Of a stretch of DNA of 64,000 bases, positions 53,901 to 64,000 are shown in pieces; the stretch's first letter is position 1, and the number at the start of each line of letters is the position of its first letter. The stretch is from Lepraria neglecta (lineage: Eukaryota > Ascomycota > Lecanoromycetes > Lecanorales > Stereocaulaceae), in the NCBI GenBank assembly GCA_033220425.1, contig JASNWA010000002.1, positions 108,958 to 172,957 of the forward strand. Reading direction: 5' to 3'. The notes beneath the pieces are model-generated. The model ran no database searches and was not told the origin of the DNA. It was given only the letters and a program-made list of their open reading frames with translations. The translations under genes and the position numbers were made by a program.

Positions 53901-55650
53901 GAAAATAGTTAAGCTACTAGTATCGCTTACTAGAAAAGATTATCTATTCTAATAGTCTAAAGTATATTAGGCGGCCTTTAAACGTCTTAAGAGTATAGTT
54001 ACTAGTACCCTAATACTTTAGTATTATAATAGATCGTAACTAGTAGTACTTAAGACGGATTTATCCGATTATATTAATAGCGGAGTCCTATCCCAAGCTA
54101 ATAATAATAGAGTACTCTATCTAGTTATATTCTATAGTAAGAACTTATTACCTACGGAGTATAACTATAAAATCTATAATAAGGAGCTATTTATAATTAT
54201 CTACTACCTAGAATACTAGCGTCCTAAATTAGAATTAACTAATATCCCTATCTAAGTATTTACTAACTATAAGAGCCTTAAATATTTTATATAAATAAAG
54301 GAGCTAACTCGTCGTCAAGCTTGATAGGTAGAGAAATTAGCTAATTTCAACTTTAAAATTATATATCGGAGTAGTAGATCTAATAGTAAAGTAGACGCCC
54401 TAACGCGTATACTGAATTTAGTCTCTATTAATAACTAGTATAAGCGTCGAAAGTATTAATATCGTGCCCTACTATCTCCTAAGTATTTTAAGAAATACTT
54501 AGAATCGACTAATATACGCTTCTCTAGGGATAGAGAAGTTAAAGGAGGGGGTAGCGATAGCGATATTATATCGGACGAACAGATTAACGTGCTAACTAAT
54601 CAGGATTTTACCTCTATACGTAAGAGTTACGCTAGTAAACAAGGAAGATAATAACTATAGACGTATCCGTGATACCCTAGAGAAGGATCCGTCCCGGATA
54701 TTTGAAATGATTAATTTAAACTATTACTCTAGCTATAATAACGCACTCTTCTACAAGGATTATCTCTAGGTTCTAGTAGTACCTAAGCTCTACGCGGACC
54801 TAATCAAGGAAAGCTATAACTAACCTGTATACGACTATCTAGGTAGGAATAGGATACTTAAGCTAGTAAAGAGATAGTTCTACTAGCGCGGTATAAAAGA
54901 TGAAATTACTCGCTATATCTATAATTACTATATCTATTAACGAAGTAAAACTCCTTAGAACTAATATAATAGACTACTATAAGGCTTGCCTATATCGGAA
55001 TAACGCTAGTAAGATATCTCTATAGACTTTATCACCGGTCTTCCCGTCTCGGAGGGATTTAATACTATATACGCGATCGTAGATTAGCTATCTAAAGAGT
55101 AGTATTATATTCTATATATAGCGACGGACTAAGGTACGTCTATAGAAGCTACGGCTGATATCCTTATAAGATATATCTTCCGCTCTTATAGTCTCCTAGA
55201 GTCGATTATCTCTAACTAAGGGCTCTAGTTTATATCCTTAGTATAGAAGGTGCTATATTAATAGCTAAGGATCAATATTAAGTTATCTACTATATTCTAT
55301 CCTGAAACTAATAGTTAGACGGAACGGGCCAATTAAGACGTCGAGTGTCACCTAAGAACGTACTACTCGTATATACAAAATGATTAGGCCCGACTCCTAT
55401 CTATAGCACTCTAACTCTTTAGGAGCTATATCTCAGTAAAAAACTTTCGAAGCTTCGCTAAACCATCTATACCAAATAATAGGCTATATAGGAGCTAATA
55501 CTATTTCTAAGCTACTAACTATAGCTGAAGGACTAAAGCTTACTTCGCTATATACTTAAAACGAGTTTAAAACCTATAAAACCTGTCGCCTCTTAAAAGT
55601 ATATCGGATTATTTCAAGAAGAAGTGATAATAAAGTCCTATTAACACGTC
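50990..55650 (+). mobile_element. RIP-destroyed Ty3/gypsy retrotransposon (gag-pol)
   Basis: Reading through stops in shifting frames, the order is gag-RT-RNaseH-integrase. Gag near 51670-51960 reads KNNIRRSFKTLR, TFTTFFSQFYIYTNYLKLD and NFRTLKELSNLY, typical of fungal gypsy gag. The zinc knuckle near 52160-52215 reads YYIYNREGYFTIDYSKKRK, with all Cys changed to Tyr. The RT near 53330-53480 reads LRFYINYRKLNALIIRNRY and YLTKLDIITIFNKL. The RNase H region near 54030-54260 is followed by ANFNF..IYRSSRSN. The integrase near 54890-55440 reads FYWRGIKDEITRYI, ISIDFITGLPVSEGFNTIYAIV and TERANQDVECHLRTY. No frame is open for more than a few dozen codons. LTRs were not delimited. Confidence 0.8.
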
Positions 55651-55919
55651 TACTTCATTAAGTAGCCTATAATCTTATTCCTATAGAGTAAGGCTATAAT
55701 AGGTATACTTAGATTAGTTATTTTGTCTACTAGAATACCTACTTCTATTAGTTATAGACATATTGTAACAAGTATAAGGCTACTAATATAGTCGCCCGTA
55801 TAGTTAATATTACAGAAAATCAGTACTAATAGCAGATAACTTTCCTTCGTACTAATAGTAAGAAGTCCTTAGGACAAGCCTTCAGAGACCTACTTACTAG
55901 GTATAGTATCTAATTAGAG

Positions 55920-56800
55920 CGTACTATTCTATATACCCCTATCTAAAACGGAAAATCCGAGCGCTCTGGGGGGGTAATTATTTAGAAAGCCAGATGTATA
56001 AGGATTAGTACTAACTTACTATATAATCTATAGCCGGAAATAGTATCAGCAGCGGTATATATCCTTAACTATACCCTAATATCTAGGACGGGAATAATAC
56101 CGTTTAAAGCCCTTTACTACTTAAAGCCGATACTCTTATATATAAAGATTTATAGCTATAGAGCTTACCCTCTTATTTATAATATTCTAAAGCTCTAGAA
56201 GCTAGAGCCTCGAGCTTATATTAGGTATCTAGTAGAGTATAGCTCCAGGAATATCTATTATATTTGGATTCCTAGTAAGAAGAGCAAGAACTACTATAAG
56301 TTATATAAATCTTATAAGAAATCCCTGAAGCTCTACTAGCCGATAATCAAGATAAGTAGGAGCTAGAGATTCCTATTCCTAGTAATAGTAATACTACTCT
56401 AATCCTACCTCCCAAGATAATAACTAATAAATACCAATTATATATATTACCGCCGCTATTAGAAGTAGTTAATCCTAATAAATTTATATCCTCATTAGTA
56501 TCCTTATCAGGAATACTACTAGTAGGTAATAGAGATAGTAACTAGGAATATCGACTAATAGGAGCTCCCGCTCCCCGCTCTAACGATATATCCGTAGATA
56601 TAAATAAGGATAATATCCTTTCTTCTAGAACTAGGAATCATTAATAAGCTTATACGGTAGCTATTAATAATCTATATAGGTTACAGCCTTATAGATTCCT
56701 ACGGCCGATATACTAGTAGATAGCCTTACTAAAGCTTTACCAATTCAAAAATACCAAAACTTTATTAAACTCCTCAATATAGCCGATATTTCAACCCTTA
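55920..56800 (+). mobile_element. RIP-mutated Ty1/copia fragment with internal deletion
   Basis: The integrase C-terminal region is legible: INLPYNLWPEIVSAAVYILNYTP, GIIPFKALYYLKP and LEPRAYIRYLVEYSSRNIYYIWIPSKK. After a poorly legible stretch without RT motifs comes the very end of a copia polyprotein, PTADILVDSLTKALPIQKYQNFIKLLNIADIS. The RT and most of RNase H are absent, so the element lost its centre before or during RIP. Confidence 0.75.
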
Positions 56801-58699
56801 TTATATGATTTTTATAGCCTAATTATATTAGCGCTCAAGCTAGGGGTATATATTATATACTATTAGCTATTTTCCTTTATTACTATTTCTTTATTAATAT
56901 TCTAGCGTCTTCTACTATTTAATACTCTATTATATATATTAGGAGCCTTATTCTATAGATTCTAGCTCCTTAGGCTATTTATATTTATAGATCTTATTAA
57001 TATATTATAACGCTTATACTATAGCGATAGGAATATTTAACGTATTCGGGTTTGTAGTTATCCTAGATACCCTATTCAAAACGATAATAGTCTAATTTCT
57101 ATTCTTGGATATAGAGAGCTATCTTAGGCTCGAGAGTAATACCCTTAAGAAGTTTCGCGGTAGATCTAACGTAGCTAGTACTAATAGGATAGGCAAACTC
57201 GCGTTTCAGGCGTTAATATTTTTATTAATATATCTCTATCTAGATAAAGATATTATAACTAATACTATAGAAATCTGTAAGGTAAGGTAGCTAGATATTA
57301 TTAGTAATTTTAAGGATTAGCTCGTTCGGTAAATTATTAAAGCCGACTATAGTAGTAATCTTAGGTATTAGAGGTCTTAAACGTCGTAGCCAGTAGGTCG
57401 GAACTAGGTTATTATAGCTACTTATATTAGTTAAGTATTACCTTCTAGAGGTAGAAGTACGGATTAATATACCTTTAAATATAGTTAGATATAATAACTA
57501 GTAGAGTATTACTACGATAGTATATTAATTAAGTATAATAAAATATTAGTAAAGCGCGGATAACTTTCTATATTTAGAATAACTAGGCGGGGTTTAGCCG
57601 GGCCTATATCTAAATAACGGCAGAAGAGCAGTTTAATCTACTTAACCTGTACCTTATTAAATATCTATACCGCTTATCGCTTATTAGGCTTATCCTCTAC
57701 TATATTATAGAAATAATAGTAATATATTTTTAAAGGCTATACGCCTACTTATATCTAATCGAGGCTACTTAGAGACTTCGACGGAAACCCTCGACTCTAT
57801 ATACCTATAGAAATAGTCTTCGCGGATCGTAATTACGGTAAGAGCCTTCTTAGTAATTTAGCCTTATCTTTATTACTATTTCTACGATTACTCCTAGGGC
57901 TAAGTACTACTTACTAACGGCCTTATTGACTTTCCTCCCTATCTACCTAAAATCTTAGGCCTCGTACGGATATTATTAGGATTATATTACTGACTATAGT
58001 ATCTCTACGAAGATTAGAAGTATAGTACTACTATTAAACGATAGTAGAAGCTATAGTGAACCTAAGTAGCGCCGTAGCAGGATTTAAGAGTAGGAGGTTT
58101 TCTATATAAAGGTTACTCGTAGATATTAATACTGGCGGGCTCAAATCTATTCTAAAGCTTTATCTACTATATCTACTTAAGGTAGGGTATAACGGCCAAA
58201 ATGTTCTATTAGAATATACTTACTAATAGTAGCTATTTAGATTACCTAGAGCCTAATTATAATTAATTCTTATACTTGAACCTAATAATAAAATAATTAT
58301 AACGATAAAAGGTAGATATAAAAGTGCCTAGATTGCTAATTACTATAAATGTTTCTATAATAGGGTAGAACGCTACGCTGAAGCCGGCTCTATATACTAG
58401 GAATCTACTTAGACGGAGGCTAGATAACTTCTTTTAAGTACGTCCTATTATACTTAAATATAGGAGAAGGATAAAGTAGCGTATTTAGGCTTTAGAATAC
58501 TAATATACGTCTAAATTATCTAAGGCGCCTGTAGGCTAAGATATCTTGGGCTTTCTATTTTTTAAGGGGCTTAGGAAGGTAGAATAGAATAACTCTCTTA
58601 GTCCTTTAAGCTTAGTAGATTAGTAAAGATAATTTTAAATAAGAAGGTTTTAGGTATATACCTTACGCGAAAGATAATAGATAAGAATATAAGCCTCTA
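56801..58699. other. RIP-degraded DNA
   Basis: AT-rich. Probably starts with the copia 3' LTR. A 61-codon frame at 57105-57290 has no family features. No other remnant recognised. Confidence 0.45.
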
Positions 58700-59470
58700 A
58701 GAAGATACGACTCTTCCTACCTATATTATCCGCCAGTTATAGCTACGCGTTAGCTTCGGGTAGGCTACTCGTATAATAGCCTTTATCTTACTCGCTACTA
58801 TAATAATCCCTATAGCTAGTATATAACTAAGAACGCCTTCTGTAACTATACGCCGGGATTTTCTCGAATTCGCCGTATTTAAGAATACGCTATATCTTGT
58901 ATTCTGCCTTAGAATATTCTTCGGATTTATAGGTATCTATATAATATTCTTCTATATCTAACTTTATACTTTAGAGCGAACGGATATATCCGTTAATCTT
59001 TTATTATATCTATTATTAATAATTAATATATCGGCTATTATCGGTAGAGTAATTCCTAACTTCGTTACTAATAAAGTCGGACCTCTTAATATATAGTTCC
59101 TTTTCGGTATAGGCATCGCTATTCTCTATCTTAGCTAGATTAGTATCTAAGTAACTAGAGGTACTATCGTATTCTATATTCTCTATAGTATTATAAGTAG
59201 ATCTTTTATATCTCTTCCGAGAGTAATAGTTATTAGTCTATTAAAGGATCTTTCTAAAATCGGTATTCAGCTTAGTATATTATTCGTTATAACTAGATAT
59301 AGGCTTTTAATAGGCGAGCCTATTATAGGAGTAATTCTACGTAGTAAAGATAGATAGATAGGTCTATAAATTTGGTATACTGTGCTTATTACTACCTCGG
59401 GCCTATTCTCGCTTACTACTTAGATTATTAAAGTCGGCCTAGGGTATAATACGAAAGCTTAGATCTTATA
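58700..59470 (+). pseudogene. RIP-mutated C-terminal half of a monocarboxylate-type MFS transporter
   Basis: Reading through stops: IIRQL, LRVSFGRATRIIAFILLATI, RTPSVTIRRDFLEFAVFKNTLYLVFCLRIFFGFIGIYI, VIPNFVTNKVGPLNI, SFISLPRVIVISLLKDLSKIGIQL, LLIGEPIIGVILRS. This is the second six-helix half of an MCT-type fungal carrier. It is a host-like gene, not a transposon gene, so it must have been duplicated to be RIPed. It corresponds to the half missing from the transporter fragment at 33516-34451. Confidence 0.7.
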
Positions 59471-59647
59471 ATATAGCTCTTTACTAGTAAGGCTAAACGA
59501 TAGTCTAATAGACCTTATATTATAGAGACCCTAGATACAGGTTTTAGGCTTATAACTATATTTAGTAGAGCTTAATTAGTTATAAAAAGTCAAGTTATTA
59601 TACTATATATTCTATAAGGTTATAACCTACCTCTAAAAGCTATATTA

Positions 59648-60030
59648 GTATTCTTACTCCTAAAGCTATATATACCGGCACAAGTAGATATATAAATAGA
59701 TACTTAGGCGGTCTAGCACCAGGGCTAGTAAGCCTAGAAAGGCTATAATAGGTGCCCCAGCGCTAGAAAACTCCTATATCTATACGATATAGACCTGGAG
59801 TATAGATAGGCTATATATATAGGCTATATATAAAGGTGTAGATAGGCGGGAAAGAACTACTATAGCTCTAAAAGAGATAGATTCGACTAAAGAGCTAACT
59901 ACTAGTAGGATACTTATATAAATAGTGCTCTTAGGAGCACGGATCTCTCGCTATAGCCTATAGTTATAGCGTATAGCTAAAACAGCGCCTGATTATAAGA
60001 TATACTAATCTATAGTCCTACTATAGCGAT
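59648..60030. mobile_element. 381-bp TA-flanked element, copy 3 (RIP-mutated)
   Basis: About 383 bp, aligned throughout with copies 1 and 2, with C-to-T and G-to-A changes (GTGTTCTCACTCCTGAAG became GTATTCTTACTCCTAAAG). Flanking TA is present at both ends. Confidence 0.85.
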
Positions 60031-60032
60031 TA

Positions 60033-60160
60033 GTATTCTTACTCCTAAAGCTATATATACTAGTATAAGTAGATATATAAATAGATACTTAGGCGGTCTA
60101 GCACTAGGGCTAGTAAGCCTAGAAAGGCTATAATAGATGCCCTAGCGCTAGAAAACTCCT
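60033..60160. mobile_element. 381-bp element, copy 4 (RIP-mutated, partial)
   Basis: It starts immediately after the TA that ends copy 3, in the same orientation, and follows the element for about 128 bp before diverging at GAAAACTCCT. The tandem pair is independent evidence for insertion at TA. Confidence 0.8.
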
Positions 60161-61507
60161 AAAATACCTAAATAATACCCCCGTAGAGGATTCTATAGAA
60201 AGGCTTTATAGGGTAGCTCCTAGCGAGTATCGCTAGTACTAGCGCTACTAGTACTAATATAATACTATAAGTATTTACTTAGGATAAGTAACTATATATA
60301 GATAATAGGAGTCTAACTTCTATCGCCCTAATAGCTAGATTTCTTTATTACTAAGGCCTACCTCTTATATAGAGGTAGTAGCCCCTCTATAGAAGGAGTA
60401 TCCTAAATAATAGCCCTCTACCCTAAGTAATATAAGTACTTAATAAAGGTAACTTATAGCGATCTCTTTTATAAATATAGAGTCTCCTAGCTAGAAGAGA
60501 GGACTATTTAGTATAGTCTTCTATTTAAATAAATAGCGTAATACCTTAACTATATATACTCTATTACCGGAAGCTATAATAGTAAGGGTAATACCCTGCC
60601 TAAAAGGGTCTACTTTTAATACTAGAAGGGTAAGCTCTAGATAGTTCTTATATAGCTTTACTAAGTGACGAGTTAGGAACTACTAGCTAAATTCGTAATT
60701 ATTATAATTACTTATAGTATAGATAAACTCTCCTATATAGAGGAATATAGTAAATATAAGGTAAAAGGCTATATATAATATTAAACTAGTCTCGTTATAC
60801 TAATTAAAATAAGAGAGGATTTATAGGAGTAGATCCTTAATAATAGGATATCTTTCCTTTATCCTAGCCTCGCCCTGTAGGTATTATATACTCGCTATTA
60901 TATATTCTAATTACGAGTTATAAAATACTACGAGGCCTCTATAGCCTATATCTATATATACTAATCTAACGCCTATTAAATAGGCCTTAACTATCTTTAT
61001 CTTAACCCGTTTTATACTAAGATCTACTATCTAACTAGCTAATAAGTTTACTATCGCTAGGAAGGGAGGTATAATCCCCCTAAGTATATAGTAGATAATA
61101 TATAACTATATTAGTATAGTATACGTTTTTTATATTTTTATTACTAACCCCTACTATAGAAGTTAAACGGCTTCTTATATTAGTATAGTCTAACTATACT
61201 AAGATTATAGTAGGTCCCGCCCTGACTCGGCGGAGATATAGCTAGATAACCTAGCTAAAAGTATCTATTAGTAACTTTCTTATACCGGAATCGTAAGAGG
61301 TTATTAGCTAGTTAATTAGCCCTTATTAGGATCTATTTTAGTACCAAGTAGATATTATATATAGCTATAAATATAGCTATATCCCTTAGTAGAGCTATAG
61401 CTAGTCTATAGATAGAGGATTTATATAGTCTATAGATATAGATATTATTATTATAATAGAGCGTTAAGTTAGACCCTCGGAGTATAGCTAAATCGCGTAG
61501 AGAATAG
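60161..61507. other. RIP-degraded DNA
   Basis: AT-rich, no recognisable protein or repeat copy. Confidence 0.5.
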
Positions 61508-61626
61508 CCTGCTGATTTCTCGGCCTGTAATTGATATAGGATATAGACTCTAATCGCTATACGGCCTACTAATAGCGCAAAACTAGCTGTAACGCTAATA
61601 ATATAATCTTTTAGGAAAGCGCGATA
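61508..61626. mobile_element. RIP-mutated right end of the 606-bp TIR element
   Basis: It aligns without gaps to 48474-48592. By eye there are 17 differences, and 16 of them are C-to-T or G-to-A relative to the unmutated copy, 14 in CpA/TpG context. Confidence 0.9.
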
Positions 61627-61713
61627 TAGTTTAAGGCTATTCTAGTCTTTTAAGAAGGTATATTACTATAGTAGATTAGCCCTTATAGCGGCGGTAATAT
61701 ATAGAATAGCTAT

Positions 61714-61827
61714 ATCTGCGAATTATATTTCTGCCTCGAGGGTACCTTAGTAGCCTCCGAGGCTATAAGCGGGGTATACTAGAAAGCTAGCTTAGGAGCG
61801 CCTCTAGGGGCTACCGAGGCACTCTAA
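61714..61827. repeat. 114-bp repeat, more mutated copy
   Basis: It aligns to 47224-47337. Differences are mostly transitions, some of RIP type (GGGGGCGCC became GAGGGTACC). It lies about 90 bp from the RIPed TIR end. Confidence 0.8.
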
Positions 61828-62230
61828 GGCAGTTATAAGGCAGTAAGAGGCAGCCCTAAATCGATTCCGTTGGGCCCCAAATTTGGAGGCTACCTGCGTA
61901 AGGGTTATATGATAAATCAGTCTGAATCAAGGCCCCGTAGGTGCCATATTACGCGAGTTATTCGACTACGCAGCGTTAAAATATTGAAGTTTTAGGGCTA
62001 CGGGCACTAGGAACGCGTCTAGCAACGCGCTTAGCAACGCCCTAAATAACGCGCCTAGAAGTAGCGCGTCTAGCGCCTAGATATCAATAAAGCTAAGGCC
62101 TTAGCAGGCCCCCTAATAAGCGCTATAAACGTTAGCGCAATCAGCGTAATCAGCGTAAATGCGCAAGTCTACCGAATACGCATAGATTTATACTATAGAA
62201 CCTGTATAAGCGCGCACCCCCCGCGAGAAC
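61828..62230. repeat. GC-normal island with short AACGCG(C/T)CTAGC repeats
   Basis: It contains irregular direct repeats AACGCGTCTAGCAACGCGCTTAGCAACGCC and, further on, repeated AATCAGCGT words. CG dinucleotides are abundant, unlike the flanks. No gene seen. Confidence 0.5.
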
Positions 62231-63911
62231 TTTGGCTGAATCGCCCGAATCTAAGTATCGTAACTTCTAAAAACCTATTATAGCGCCGATTATATCAGTA
62301 AATAGCTTGTATATATACTAAAAATCCAATAATATCGGCTTTTTGAAAGGTATCTATTATTCTACTATATTAAGTATTATAAAGCTTCCTAAAAAGGAAA
62401 TCATGACTCTATAGCTTAGTGTAGCTACTATTTAGAGCCCTAGCCCTAATTACTACGTCCCCCGTCGCCTAAACCTCGCTGTCGCCCTCTACTATACCCC
62501 TATATAGCGACCTTCCATCGCCTATAAACACTTGCCGCTATAGGCTCTCTAGGCTCCCTACTTCGTCGTCTACAGCCCCCTCCGCTACTTCGAAACCCCT
62601 AGTAGCCCGCCCTAAGCCCTCCCTTAAGTATCTAAGCCAAGTATCTAAGGCAAAGAAGCCCCTACTAGTAAAACAGAAGAAGGTACCCTTATCTAAATTA
62701 GCTACTGCTATTACTACTATAGATTAGAGTTAATAGGATACTTAGATCTAGAAGGATAATAAAGAAGATATTATAGCTACTACCTAGGAGGAAGCCCGCC
62801 GCCTAGAGCACTAGAGCTTCTATAAGAAGTATCGCTATATAATTAATATAGACTTATAGAATATATCTAGTAAACTGGGCCCCTTATAGATATCGCCTAG
62901 GGAGAAAGGATACTATAATAAGGTACTTACTAAAGCGGAAAAGATATATATAGTAGCGCGAGCTACTACTATATAGGATAAATTCAAAATAGTAGGATAT
63001 TTAGTAGAGTAGTTAGTCTATTTTAAAAAGATCGAGCTCTTTAGAGACTCTACTATATATACTATAGAAGGCGAGGAACGCCTAGACTAGGAACTCTAGT
63101 ATACTAAGCTTTATATAAAGGGTCTAGAGTATATAGATAGTAAGGGAAAGAGCTATTATACGGTTATAATAAAGGCTAAACTAAGAGTTAGTAATATAGA
63201 TAGGAAGGCTACTATTACTATTAACTTAATAGAGGGCGAGCTAGACTCTATTTAGTAGAGAAAGGTCTTAAGTTAGATATAATTAAGATATAAGAGCCGG
63301 CCCCAAAAGAGGACATCCCTGAGCTTTAAGATCTCGGTCGATTTCTAGTTCGTTTATACTACTAATAGACTTATTCTACTATCTATATTACCGGTTATAC
63401 CTCTAATATAGTCGTATATTAAGGTATAGTAGGCTTAGGCTAAAGTAATATAAGTAGACCTGCTTAATTCTTAATAGTAAGCTTTAGTTAATAACGAGGA
63501 GCTTGAATTAATAAGAGCTTATAAATATACCTCCTATATCTATCTAAATAGTACTAGGGGTTAGTATTTACTATAGGATAGCGTCTATTATACTCTCGAT
63601 ATACCTTATATTCGTATTTAGGTTTAATATATTAACCGGGGGACTACTATACTAAGTTCGCCTCCTTCTAATTTTTATATTACCGCGAGGCTAAGATATT
63701 TAGCTCCCTATAGTAAGGATCGTAAGTAGAAGTAAGAGGATATCCTACCGCTAATAACGCCTGATACCTAGTTAGTATAGCTACTAATGTTATAGAGGAT
63801 AAATATATAGATAGGATTGTTTGCTTAGTAATACTAAAGCTTATTAGGAAGCTTATTAGCGACGATATCCCGGCTATATTAACGCCTTAGTTAACGCCAG
63901 CGCTACCGCTA

Positions 63912-63914
<3 letters not shown>
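62231..63914. other. RIP-degraded DNA
   Basis: AT-rich with a C-rich start (62440-62650). It may be an old transposon ORF, but I cannot identify it. Confidence 0.4.

Positions 63915-63943
<29 letters not shown>
63915..63943. repeat. 29-bp poly-T tract
   Basis: An uninterrupted run of 29 T. If this is a poly(A) tail, the element (LINE or SINE type, minus strand) would extend to the right, mostly outside the window. It may also be a simple homopolymer. Confidence 0.6.
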
Positions 63944-64000
63944 CTACTTATATACCTTCTCCTCTATTACCTCTACCTTATTATAGAGCTTCCTCTTCTA

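Overview
The window comes from a filamentous ascomycete (Pezizomycotina). The signs are short 46-100 bp introns with GT..CTRAY..AG signals, CFEM/GPI wall proteins, a Crh-type GH16 enzyme, fungal-rhodopsin (PTH11-like) membrane proteins, SesB-NACHT-ankyrin genes, NRPS-like enzymes and Zn2Cys6 regulators, plus large AT-rich blocks with the C-to-T (CpA to TpA) signature of repeat-induced point mutation (RIP). I cannot fix the genus.

Two compartments are obvious. From about 0.35 to 43 kb the sequence is ordinary genic DNA. Bases 1-345 and about 43-64 kb are RIP-degraded repeats: a Ty3/gypsy element (51.0-55.6 kb), a deleted Ty1/copia element (55.9-56.8 kb), a mutated MFS transporter fragment (58.7-59.5 kb) and RIPed copies of small elements that survive intact elsewhere in the window. 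Unmutated islands sit inside this block: a GAGTACTCCC minisatellite, a 248-bp satellite, a 606-bp TIR element and a 114-bp repeat.

The genic part starts with an 806-aa GPI-anchored protein with a six-cysteine CFEM-like domain (0.8-3.3 kb). From 4.4 to 15.8 kb lies what looks like a dying secondary-metabolite cluster: SDR, UbiA-type prenyltransferase, NRPS-like A-T-R reductase, P5C-reductase-like enzyme, DHA2-type MFS exporter and FAD-linked oxidase. All six carry lesions. Three of them (SDR, UbiA, MFS) have only one. A SesB-NACHT-ankyrin pseudogene follows (15.8-18.2 kb), hit twice by the same 143-bp MITE. Then come an intact six-exon PTH11-like gene (18.9-20.3 kb), a small secreted protein (22.6 kb), two unrecognised genes (23.9-26.4 kb) and a long GPI-anchored GH16 transglycosylase with duplicated exon modules (27.5-31.0 kb).

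A second group of broken metabolic genes lies at 31.2-38.0 kb: a fungal transcription factor split by a 381-bp TA-flanked element, a half monocarboxylate-type MFS transporter, and an NRPS-like A-T enzyme with four in-frame stops but no frameshift. A truncated PTH11-like gene (39.1-39.8 kb) and an intact 95-aa, eight-cysteine secreted protein (40.6-41.0 kb, effector-like) lie next to the RIP block.

The window reads as a record of how a fungal accessory region decays. Small TIR/TA elements insert, RIP-type transitions create stops, and secreted or surface genes stay intact while the metabolic cluster is lost. Nearly all gene calls rest on reading conserved motifs by eye; splice sites were placed by frame, branch-point and motif continuity.
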